From JASGJS01 sp047601185 (lineage in GTDB: Bacteria > Pseudomonadota > Gammaproteobacteria > JAURND01): DNA of 64,000 nucleotides. Below are positions 57,201 through 64,000 of the stretch, piece after piece. The notes beneath the pieces were generated by a model. That model was not told where the DNA came from and searched no databases. It saw only the letters and a program-made list of their open reading frames with translations. Numbering within the stretch: the first letter of the stretch is position 1; the number at the start of each line of letters is the position of its first letter. The stretch spans positions 1,240,001 to 1,304,000 of the forward strand of contig JASGJS010000001.1 in NCBI GenBank assembly GCA_047601185.1, read 5' to 3'. The position numbers were made by a program, and so were the translations under genes.

Positions 57201-58337
57201 ATTCGAGGGTGGATGTTGCATTTAGGTCCTATCACCGTGACAGCATTGAGTCGTCTATTGTCTGTAGATTCGCAGCGAATTCATGCGACGCTCATTCAGC
57301 TTGAAACGACAGGGTTCATTCTGCAAGGAAAATTTAGTGGGTTAGATGAAATGGAATGGTGCGAGCGTCGACTGTTAGCCAGAATTCATCGTCAAACCCT
57401 GCAGCAATTACGTCAAGAAATTGCCCCCATCACTTCAGAGCAATTTAAAACCTGGTTATTAAAATGGCAGCATGTGGCGCCGAGTACGCAGTTGAGTGGC
57501 GAATCAGGCTTATTAGAAGTGATTCAGCAACTGCAAGGCTTGGAAATGCCGGCCAAAGCGTGGGAAAAAGTCTTCGCGCAGCGGGTCACACAATATGATA
57601 GCCGATTGTTGGATAAATTGTGTTTGTCAGGACAAGTGGGGTGGGGGAGATTTTCGGTGCATCCCGCTTTTCGTGCGCAATTGTCTGAGTCATCAATCAC
57701 ACATCGGGTAATGCCCACCAGTGTGGCGCCTATCACGTTTTTTCTGCGTCATGATCCGAGCTATTTGGCCTTTTTCCATCCATTAGAGGCTTTTAATTTG
57801 GAGGCTTTAAGTCACGCTGCACAAGCCATTTATACTTACCTGCAGAAACACGGCGCGAGCTTCTTTTTGGATATTGCCCGCGTGGTGCAACGCTTACCCG
57901 CTGAAATTGAGCAGGGCTTGTGGGAGTTGGTCACGGCAGGTCTGGTGACGTCAGACGATTTCGATAACTTACGCGCCTTGATTCATACCAAACGACGAAC
58001 CGGTCAAAAACGTTACGCCGCACGGCAACGCTTACCTCGCAATGCCACTGGTCGTTGGGCATTGCTGAGTCGAGAAGGGTCGGAAACCATGACAGGCTCA
58101 ACGCTAGAATCTATCTGTCGGTTGTTATTAAAGCGCTATGGCGTGGTATTTAGGGATGTGCTTGAATCAGAGTCTTTGCTGCCACCTTGGGGCGTTTTGT
58201 TGAAGGAATTCAGGCAGTTAGAACAGCGGGGCGATATTCGAGGTGGCCATTTTGTCAGTGGCTTTAGCGGGGAGCAGTTTGCTTTGCCGTATGTGATCGA
58301 TTCTTTGAGAATTTCGCGCGCTGAAAATCCCATTTAA
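54240..58337 (+). CDS. lhr: Lhr-type ATP-dependent helicase
   Basis: 1,365 residues. Superfamily 2 helicase: Walker A APTGSGKT at 47-54, DEIH box in IVDEIHALVNNKRGAHLALSLERLE, SATQ motif, and motif VI QRVGRAGHW. The long C-terminal half carries the Lhr winged-helix and beta-barrel regions and the extended C-terminal domain typical of Lhr-Long proteins (about 1,500 residues in E. coli). It is a 3'-5' DNA/RNA helicase, implicated in repair. It begins 71 bp from the divergent toxin-like gene. Probably a backbone gene. Confidence 0.92.
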   Translation: MSYSDSTLAWATPLVRDWFLAKFQSPTEPQIQGWPSILAGQSTLIAAPTGSGKTFAAFLICLDQLVRQALAGTLTPNIEVLYVSPLKALGNDVQKNLMEPLAEILAMAEQRGHPLQEIKTAVRTGDTLMRERRQLLKHPPHILVTTPESLYILLTAEKSRPLLKNIKTVIVDEIHALVNNKRGAHLALSLERLEVLCESPLVRIGLSATQKPIDDIARFLTGNRPLPTIMDIGHVKPLDLAVEVPKTPLSQIASNEMWEEIYDRLAQLVQQHRSTLIFVNTRRLAERIAHHLTLRLGEDQVAAHHGSLSRKLRLTAETRLKQGDLAVLVATASLELGIDIGSVDLVCQISSPRAIAIALQRVGRAGHWRGAISKGRFFPTTRDDLFECAALIHAIKQQKLDRLLIPRQPLDILMQQIIATCATQEWQEKDLFDLVKRAAPYADLSPATFEHILTLLSEGIAGSRGRYGVYLHRDLVNGMIRARRGSRMIAITCGGAIADNGLFTVVTEPDETVVGTLDEDFAVESNRGDIMLLGTTSWRILRVESGRGRVIVENAQGAPPSVPFWRGEAPARTAELSAEVAQLRQTLSDLLPAERDANSEAIAWLVEHCGVSTEGAEQMIHYLRQGRTALGTVPTQNRIIAERFFDEAGGMQLVIHAPLGGRINKAWGLALRKRFCRSFNFELQAQATEEGLNISLAEQHSFPLADVFRFLHPNTIAEVLTQAVLQSPLFTSRWRWNATRALALAKFRSGKQLPPNIIRMLAEDLLAAVFPDAAACQDNLGGKDIELPDHLLVNETLKDIMEEALDLEGLKNVLDKIQQGQIECLAVDTSAPSPFACEILNANPYAFLDDAPLEERRARAVQMRRLLPDSVLQSMGALDSKAIIAVQKHAWPDIRNPDELHDALNTLILLPLTIELPAIAFSFAQWQSYFEQLKQTGRVGLAEVDGAVYGFAIEKYPAVQAIFPHANIQTFSSYVSQAHAENWLLEMIRGWMLHLGPITVTALSRLLSVDSQRIHATLIQLETTGFILQGKFSGLDEMEWCERRLLARIHRQTLQQLRQEIAPITSEQFKTWLLKWQHVAPSTQLSGESGLLEVIQQLQGLEMPAKAWEKVFAQRVTQYDSRLLDKLCLSGQVGWGRFSVHPAFRAQLSESSITHRVMPTSVAPITFFLRHDPSYLAFFHPLEAFNLEALSHAAQAIYTYLQKHGASFFLDIARVVQRLPAEIEQGLWELVTAGLVTSDDFDNLRALIHTKRRTGQKRYAARQRLPRNATGRWALLSREGSETMTGSTLESICRLLLKRYGVVFRDVLESESLLPPWGVLLKEFRQLEQRGDIRGGHFVSGFSGEQFALPYVIDSLRISRAENPI

Positions 58338-58397
58338 GATTTTGATAAGATTTCTCTCGTATAATCGATGCCATTAATCTTGCCCTCAGAGAAGCGT

Positions 58398-61300
58398 ATG
58401 TCTGAAATAAAGCCAACTGAAACTATCCCTTCACCCCCTCCAAAAGAGAAAAAAATAAACGTTGAGGAAAGAGATTTTGAGAGAGGCGAATATAGACCGT
58501 TATGGCAACATAAGGAAATTGTGGCAGCAATTGACCAAAATGACGTTCTTCGTCTCAACGATTTGCTGAATGAACATATTAAAGAAAAAGCACTGTTTAA
58601 AGAATCACTAAACTACGCAGTAAAGAATGCCAAAAGTCAAGCGACGAGTTATTTGTTGAATCGTATTAAATATGATACTAATTCAGAAAAAACAACCTCT
58701 GATGAATTAAATTTTCTTGTGATGCAATGTGTCGAAGAGATTAAAGCGGCGCTATCTAATAGTGAAAAAATTTCCTCAGAAATACATTTATTAAAATCGC
58801 AGATACAAAAGTTAGAGGTATCTGTTAATATTGAAAAAAATAGGATTATAAATTTAAAAAAAATGATTCCCCCGGTGATATTTACAAAAATGGGTGAACA
58901 TAGAAAAGGGATTGAAATATTAGAGAAAAAATTAGAAGAAATGCCTGAAAATCAACAATTAATTCAATGCCAAGAAGATTTGAAGCAATTGATATCAGCG
59001 AGGGCGTTACAGCCTAAATTAGTTGAACAGGGAGAGGAAACTTTAAAAATTTTATGTTTGTCGCTAGCTGAAGATGCGCCAGAAGAAATTGATAAGCTCA
59101 TGATTCGTTTTTCCAAATCACAAGATATTCCAAAAAAAGACCAATATTTATTATGGTTATGGAAGTCTAAATTCAATATACCGTTTGCGGTTAATACGGG
59201 TCATGATACAGCACTATTCTGGATCATCAAAAATCTTGCAGAAAGTGTCAATGTTAATGAAGCAAAACAAAACCTCCACGTGATACGAGCTCTTGCAAAA
59301 AGCACTTATGAGCAGAGTGATAAAAAAAATAACAAACAGATTTGCGTCTCGATGGATTTGGCGATTGCGATGGATAATTCTATAAAGCCACAGGATAAAG
59401 CATTTGATGATGACATGCCGCATTATAAAAATGCTAGCCCTATCTTTTCTGCCTTGCTGAGCGGATTTTGCGATGCGCAGATTACGGGTGACGATAGTGA
59501 AAAAATGGGAAAAGAAATTTGTGATGTATTAATGGCGAAATTTTATCGTGAGAATGGGAAAATTATTGATAATAAATTGAAATCGATTGTCGCACTTTTT
59601 CGTATCGAGCTGGAAATCAGTTTGAAGGAATATATTGAAGCTAAAATTCCTGCAGAAAAAGAAGAAAAAATGCGATACATCAAGAGAATATGCGAAATAG
59701 CAGCGGCAGTCTATAATCAAAATTACGAACTGGCAAAACTATTGGCCAAAGAATTGCCACAAAATTCCGATCAATATACTGCCAGAAAAGCGCTGATGCA
59801 TGGGTTGCCTTACCTGTTAATCGCTGCCAATATTTTTATTTTTTCGGCGCCTTATATCCCAATCGTAGAGAATCATATCACCCCAGAAGTGAGTGGTGCT
59901 GTGTATGCTGCAATTGTGATGCTAATACCCTTGATTATCAAGTTGGCTCGTCATCTCGACGAGCATGAATATTTTACAGCGCCTGGCACACTGCGTGATG
60001 GCATTGAGAACTTAAGACCCAGAGTGGGTAAAATTCGTGCCATTTCTGATTTTTTCTTTTCATCTAAAGAATCCAATCATAAAGCCATCAATAATGTTGC
60101 AAGAGAAATTGCTAACGCTAAGCCCTCTGAACAAGATCATCCCTTATATTTTGAAAAGTCAGGTAAATTGATTGAGAAAGATCAGAAAACAGATTCAGCA
60201 AACTCTAATCCATTGTTGAATGCGGTTGTTAAGAGAGATTCAAACGGGGCGGCCAGAATGCTCACTGCAAATATGCGGCAAGGCCTATCATTGTATTATG
60301 ACCATTTTGATAGAAATAAAAATATCTTAACCGACGCCTTGTGTCTCTGTGTAGAAAATAATGACATTAAAACCTTTACAGCATTAATACAGTGCATTAA
60401 AAATAAACCACAATATGGAAAATTTACCTTTGATTTTATGGGAATATTACTCAATGGGGAGTGGCCAGTTTCCGCAGAACAAAGAAATGATTTTATGTAT
60501 GCGATCATGTTGGCAAAAATGGGTCAATTAAACGAATGGAATCAAATCAAAGGCATGCCATTCCTATCGTCAACAGTTGAGCAAATTTTAGATAAAGATA
60601 ATTATAAAAACTCCCGTCATTTAAGAATTTTAGCCATGATGGCAAAAATGGCCATGAAAAATTTTCGAACGCAATTACCAGAGGATAAAGATCAGAAATC
60701 ACCCTCCATCAATTGGTCAAAGGATATCAGCGCTGCTCTGGGAAAAGCGGCGAGTTGTAGTGCAGGCCCCTTATCGCCGCATGGCTATGTTGATCCCTTC
60801 ACTGCGATTATGTCCAGTGTGTTGGCGGAGTTAAGTCCTAGAGGGGTAAAACTTGACGAAGGACAGGTATCGACATTAACCAAGCTCATAACGCATCAGC
60901 TAAGCGAAAAAATTGAGAGTATTGAAACAGAGTTGAAAGCAGGAGAGTTAAGTACCAAAGAGCGCAGAAAATTACATGACACACGCGATGTTTTGAAGGA
61001 AAATAAAAAATTAATTGAAGGAAGAGTTACGATGCGCTTAAAGGAATTAAATTCCCGAACTGCCACTCCCTGGATTGCGTCGGATTATAGACATCTTAAA
61101 AATTTAGTTCACTATGCGCAAGTGTTAGCAAGTGAAGAGCTAGGTAGTCCAGTCCCGATGAAGGTTTGGCGTTTATCAGAAGAGCCCCAAAATGTCAGTC
61201 AGTGGCGTTGGTTTTACTATGGCCTACCCATTTGCTTTACGCTGACCTCTCCTATTTTAAGTGCGCGAGGCTTGATGCATTTCGACCTGCCTCAAGCTGC

Positions 61301-61472
61301 GGTAGCAGGATTGATTTTATTCTCAATGTTTGCAGCGACTGCAACAGAAAAATGGGCGGCGATGAAAAAAGACAGCGGCGCATTTCTGCCTCCACCGGTA
61401 TCTGCTACCAATAACCAAATAACGGGTAACTTGGTCGAAAGTTTGGGCAATAGTGTCAAGATTATTAAATAA
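58398..61472 (+). CDS. Large membrane-associated protein, possible effector
   Basis: About 1,024 residues from the ATG at 58398 (MSEIKPTETIPSPPPKEKK), which has agagaag upstream. The frame opens at 58368. A Pro/Lys-rich N-terminus is followed by helical segments, including an ankyrin-like start (VAAIDQNDVLRLNDLLNEHIKEKALFKESLNYAVKNA) and a coiled coil (about 110-150). A hydrophobic pair lies at about 467-515 (LPYLLIAANIFIFSAPYI, YAAIVMLIPLIIKL) and another near the C-terminus (about 945-995). No enzyme motif. Large coiled-coil proteins with two hydrophobic hairpins are common among Legionella and Coxiella effectors; this is inference. Confidence 0.75.
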   Translation: MSEIKPTETIPSPPPKEKKINVEERDFERGEYRPLWQHKEIVAAIDQNDVLRLNDLLNEHIKEKALFKESLNYAVKNAKSQATSYLLNRIKYDTNSEKTTSDELNFLVMQCVEEIKAALSNSEKISSEIHLLKSQIQKLEVSVNIEKNRIINLKKMIPPVIFTKMGEHRKGIEILEKKLEEMPENQQLIQCQEDLKQLISARALQPKLVEQGEETLKILCLSLAEDAPEEIDKLMIRFSKSQDIPKKDQYLLWLWKSKFNIPFAVNTGHDTALFWIIKNLAESVNVNEAKQNLHVIRALAKSTYEQSDKKNNKQICVSMDLAIAMDNSIKPQDKAFDDDMPHYKNASPIFSALLSGFCDAQITGDDSEKMGKEICDVLMAKFYRENGKIIDNKLKSIVALFRIELEISLKEYIEAKIPAEKEEKMRYIKRICEIAAAVYNQNYELAKLLAKELPQNSDQYTARKALMHGLPYLLIAANIFIFSAPYIPIVENHITPEVSGAVYAAIVMLIPLIIKLARHLDEHEYFTAPGTLRDGIENLRPRVGKIRAISDFFFSSKESNHKAINNVAREIANAKPSEQDHPLYFEKSGKLIEKDQKTDSANSNPLLNAVVKRDSNGAARMLTANMRQGLSLYYDHFDRNKNILTDALCLCVENNDIKTFTALIQCIKNKPQYGKFTFDFMGILLNGEWPVSAEQRNDFMYAIMLAKMGQLNEWNQIKGMPFLSSTVEQILDKDNYKNSRHLRILAMMAKMAMKNFRTQLPEDKDQKSPSINWSKDISAALGKAASCSAGPLSPHGYVDPFTAIMSSVLAELSPRGVKLDEGQVSTLTKLITHQLSEKIESIETELKAGELSTKERRKLHDTRDVLKENKKLIEGRVTMRLKELNSRTATPWIASDYRHLKNLVHYAQVLASEELGSPVPMKVWRLSEEPQNVSQWRWFYYGLPICFTLTSPILSARGLMHFDLPQAAVAGLILFSMFAATATEKWAAMKKDSGAFLPPPVSATNNQITGNLVESLGNSVKIIK

Positions 61473-61535
61473 AATTTAATCCAACCTCCCCCGCCAAGCT
61501 TGTTAAGCACTCAGGATTGACGCTCAGCGATACTT

Positions 61536-61757
61536 CCTACCTCGACGTCTCGCGGGAAAAGCAGCGGGCTAGCAGCCCGCGCTCCCAAGCTCGAGTCTCA
61601 CCCACGTTAGAGCGACCGTCAAACATTGGAGTTCTTTCACTCACCATAAAGCTTAAGAGGGCAGAAAACCCTCCTTTGGCGCTTTACAACGAATGGCGCA
61701 AGATTTGGGAGCGCGGGCTGCTAGCCCGCTGCTTTTCCCGCGGGACGTCGAGGTAGG
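61536..61757. mobile_element. MITE with 50-bp terminal inverted repeats
   Basis: Left end cctacctcgacgtctcgcgg, right end ccgcgggacgtcgaggtagg. The arms continue through gcagcgggctagcagcccgc and its complement, giving nearly perfect 50-bp inverted repeats around about 120 bp. The interior (ggcgctttacaacgaatggc) resembles the element at 5975-6148. Flanks tt and aa extend the repeat by two bases. It is non-coding and lies between the 1,000-residue gene and typA, which converge on it. Confidence 0.88.
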
Positions 61758-61795
61758 AACATTCGCGGTTAGCGAAGATAGTGCCTGTTACGAAT

Positions 61796-63607
61796 TTACT
61801 CTCTGGAAGCCCGTTTCCGATCCGTTTCTTTCAACAACTTTTTCCGTAACCGAATATGCAGCGGCGTCACTTCCACCAATTCATCGTCATTAATAAATTC
61901 CAACGCTTGCTCTAACGACAGCTTAACCGGAGGTGTGAGAATAATATTTTCATCAGCACTTGCCGCGCGGATATTGGTGAGCTGTTTGCCTTTGATGACG
62001 TTCACGACCAAATCGTTTTCGCGGGAGTGGATGCCGACCAGCATACCTTCATACACTTCGGTTTGCGGCCCGATCAACATTTTGCCGCGCTCTTCTAAGT
62101 TCCATAACGAAAAAGCCGTGGCTTTGCCCGCCACATTGGCAATCATCACGCCGTTATTTCGCTCACCCAGATTGCTTTTGATTAAAGGGCCGTAGTGATC
62201 AAATACGTGATAGATCAGGCCGGTGCCTGAGGTAGAGGTGAGAAATTCAGTATGGAAACCAATCAAGCCGCGGGTGGGAATGATGTATTCTAATCGAACC
62301 CGGCCTTTGCCATCGGGCACCATATTTTTCAGTTGGCCTTTGCGGGTGGCCAATTTATCCATAATCGCCCCTTGATGTTCTTCTTCGACATCGACCAATA
62401 AACTTTCATAGGGTTCTTTAGGTTCGTTATCGATGGTTTTAATAATCACTTCAGGACGCGAAACGCCTAACTCATACCCTTCGCGGCGCATGGTTTCGAT
62501 TAAAATCCCTAAATGTAATTCGCCGCGTCCTGAGACCCGAAACTTGTCAGGATCTGCTGTATCTTCAACGCGCAAGGCGACATTGGCAATTAACTCGCGT
62601 TGTAAGCGATCTCGAATTTGCCGACTGGTGACGTATTTGCCTTCTCGCCCCGCAAACGGTGAATTATTGACTTGGAAGGTCATGGAAACCGTGGGCTCAT
62701 CGACGGTCAGTGCAGGTAAGGCTTCGACACAAGTGGGATCGCACAATGTGTCGGAAATGCGCGGCGCTTCAATACCCGTAATGGCGATAATATCGCCTGC
62801 TTCAGCTTCTGGAATTTCGACTCGCTCTAAACCGGTATATCCTAATATTTGCAAAACACGAGCAGTGCGGGTTTTACCTGCTGCATCAATCACGCTAACT
62901 GGGGTGTTGGTTTTAATTTTGCCGCGACTAATGCGCCCAATCCCAATTGCGCCGACATAGCTGGAATAATCCAGGGTGCTGATCTGCATTTGAAAAGGGC
63001 CATTCACATCGACCTGCGGCGAAGACACTTTATCCACGATGGTTTGGAACAGCGGTTCCATATCGGTGCCGGGCTGATTCAAATCTAAAGTGGCATAGCC
63101 GTTCAAAGCTGAAGCATAGACGATGGGGAAATCCAGCTGTTCATGGGTTGCACCAAGTCGATCAAATAAATCGAAAACTTGATCGGCCACCCATTCTGGT
63201 CGTGCACCCGGGCGATCAATTTTATTAATGACCAAAATCGGTTTTAAGCCGTGGTTAAAGGCTTTTAGGGTGACGAAACGGGTTTGTGGCATCGGGCCAT
63301 CGACCGCATCCACCAATAATAAAACCGAATCGACCATGGATAAGATCCGTTCGACCTCGCCGCCGAAATCGGCGTGTCCTGGAGTATCCACAATATTGAT
63401 CCGATAATCGCCCCATTGAATGGAGGTATTTTTGGCTAAAATGGTGATGCCGCGCTCTTTTTCAAGCTCGTTGCTGTCCATGATGCGCTCGGTTTGAGCG
63501 ACGCGGCCCTTGACGGTGCCGCTTTGTTGCAATAGTTTGTCTACCAGTGTAGTCTTGCCATGATCGACATGGGCAATGATGGCTATGTTACGCAATTTTT
63601 TCGTCAT
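61796..63607 (-). CDS. typA: Ribosome-associated translational GTPase TypA/BipA
   Basis: 603 residues, as usual. G1 AHVDHGKTTLVDKLL, switch region RGITILAKNTS, G3 DTPGHADF, G4 NKIDRP, and the TypA-specific C-terminal part (GRGELHLGILIETMRREGYE, RGLIGF, SLWNLEERG). It acts on the ribosome under stress and at low temperature. Start ATG at 63607. Confidence 0.97.
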   Translation of the reverse strand: MTKKLRNIAIIAHVDHGKTTLVDKLLQQSGTVKGRVAQTERIMDSNELEKERGITILAKNTSIQWGDYRINIVDTPGHADFGGEVERILSMVDSVLLLVDAVDGPMPQTRFVTLKAFNHGLKPILVINKIDRPGARPEWVADQVFDLFDRLGATHEQLDFPIVYASALNGYATLDLNQPGTDMEPLFQTIVDKVSSPQVDVNGPFQMQISTLDYSSYVGAIGIGRISRGKIKTNTPVSVIDAAGKTRTARVLQILGYTGLERVEIPEAEAGDIIAITGIEAPRISDTLCDPTCVEALPALTVDEPTVSMTFQVNNSPFAGREGKYVTSRQIRDRLQRELIANVALRVEDTADPDKFRVSGRGELHLGILIETMRREGYELGVSRPEVIIKTIDNEPKEPYESLLVDVEEEHQGAIMDKLATRKGQLKNMVPDGKGRVRLEYIIPTRGLIGFHTEFLTSTSGTGLIYHVFDHYGPLIKSNLGERNNGVMIANVAGKATAFSLWNLEERGKMLIGPQTEVYEGMLVGIHSRENDLVVNVIKGKQLTNIRAASADENIILTPPVKLSLEQALEFINDDELVEVTPLHIRLRKKLLKETDRKRASRE

Positions 63608-63679
63608 ATATGCTTAATCACATGAAGGGATGTAAAACAGGCAGTTTAACAGGTATCCTCTGACAATCAAGAGACTTTT

Positions 63680-64000
63680 ATGAATGATTTCCCAGAATTT
63701 GCTAAACGCCGTCGGCATTTGCTGGAAAAATTACAGCCTGGCAGTATCGCAATATTGGTGGCCGCACCCGAAGCCAATCGTAATAGCGATTGTGAGTATT
63801 TATACCGGCAAAATAGCGATTTTTATTATGTGACAGGATTTCCAGAGCCTGAAGCGGTCGCAGTGTTCATTCCAGGTCGTAAAGAAGGGGAGTTTATTTT
63901 ATTCAACCGTGAGCGCGATCTGTTATTAGAAACGTGGAATGGTAAGCGCGCCGGACAACAAGGCGCTTGCGAAATTTATGGGGCTGATCAAGCTTTTTCG
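63680..64000 (+). CDS. pepP: Xaa-Pro aminopeptidase (PepP), N-terminal part
   Basis: 107 residues before the window ends. From the ATG at 63680, MNDFPEFAKRRRHLLEKL, then RNSDCEYLYRQNSDFYYVTGFPEPEAVAVFIPG, the N-terminal creatinase-like domain of aminopeptidase P. The metal-binding pita-bread domain lies beyond the window. It is divergent from typA with a 72-bp gap. Confidence 0.92.
   Translation, partial: MNDFPEFAKRRRHLLEKLQPGSIAILVAAPEANRNSDCEYLYRQNSDFYYVTGFPEPEAVAVFIPGRKEGEFILFNRERDLLLETWNGKRAGQQGACEIYGADQAFS

Noticed and set aside
62433..62960. 175-codon plus-strand ORF within typA
   Set aside because: Antisense shadow of typA; Ser/Arg-rich with no motif.

Overview
This 64 kb window looks like chromosomal DNA of an intracellular gammaproteobacterium, most likely of the order Legionellales (Legionella/Coxiella/Rickettsiella/Aquicella-like). 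The evidence is a DotU/IcmH-type secretion gene at the left edge, ordinary gammaproteobacterial housekeeping genes (hemW, folK, feoABC-fur, proBA, lhr, typA, pepP), and many candidate secreted effectors with eukaryote-like domains: U-box, Sel1 repeats, a protein-kinase fold and small signal-peptide proteins. The genus cannot be fixed from the sequence alone.

Layout. 0-4.2 kb: dotU-like fragment, hemW, a small membrane protein, folK, a type IV pilin and a second IscS-type cysteine desulfurase. 4.2-6.2 kb: MITE-derived repeats, including four 98-bp tandem units, around a Sel1 gene. 6.2-9.4 kb: feoA-feoB-feoC-fur operon with a Fur-box promoter, divergent from another Sel1 gene. 10.3-12.8 kb: two AAA ATPases of the DUF4143 type. 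13.0-20.1 kb: an isoleucine/valine operon with a textbook attenuator (Ile-rich leader peptide, antiterminator, terminator), then ilvB, ilvN, ilvC, an unusual threonine synthase/dehydratase-like enzyme fused to a LeuA-type allosteric domain, and ilvD. 20.2-25.6 kb: regulators, then an operon of SemiSWEET, an unrecognised 423-residue protein, a double-PAS histidine kinase and an atypical response regulator. 25.9-33.1 kb: a third DUF4143 ATPase, a Fur-box membrane protein, a DUF1152 protein, a Cys-rich secreted protein, a PAS hybrid kinase, and a probable tRNA-dependent cyclodipeptide synthase.

33-46 kb is a scrambled accessory zone. It holds duplicated gene fragments, frameshifted genes (U-box gene, possibly a small ORF and a cupin), remnants of DJ-1/PfpI, Sel1 and DUF4143 genes, a large double-U-box/Sel1 protein, an amidohydrolase, a 612-residue gene cut by an IS3-family element, and a second decayed IS3-family element. 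46-64 kb returns to a calmer backbone: tRNA-Lys, an ABC exporter, a kinase-like effector candidate, proBA, a toxin-antitoxin-like pair, lhr, a 1,000-residue membrane protein, a MITE, typA and the start of pepP.

How it fits together. The ilv cluster gives a self-contained Ile/Val route controlled by isoleucyl-tRNA charging (inferred). Iron control reaches beyond feo to a Sel1 gene and a membrane-protein gene. The three intact DUF4143 ATPase genes each have their own palindrome at the promoter. The two PAS-kinase loci share closely similar sensor domains, and a cyclodipeptide synthase lies next to one of them, which invites a signalling hypothesis.
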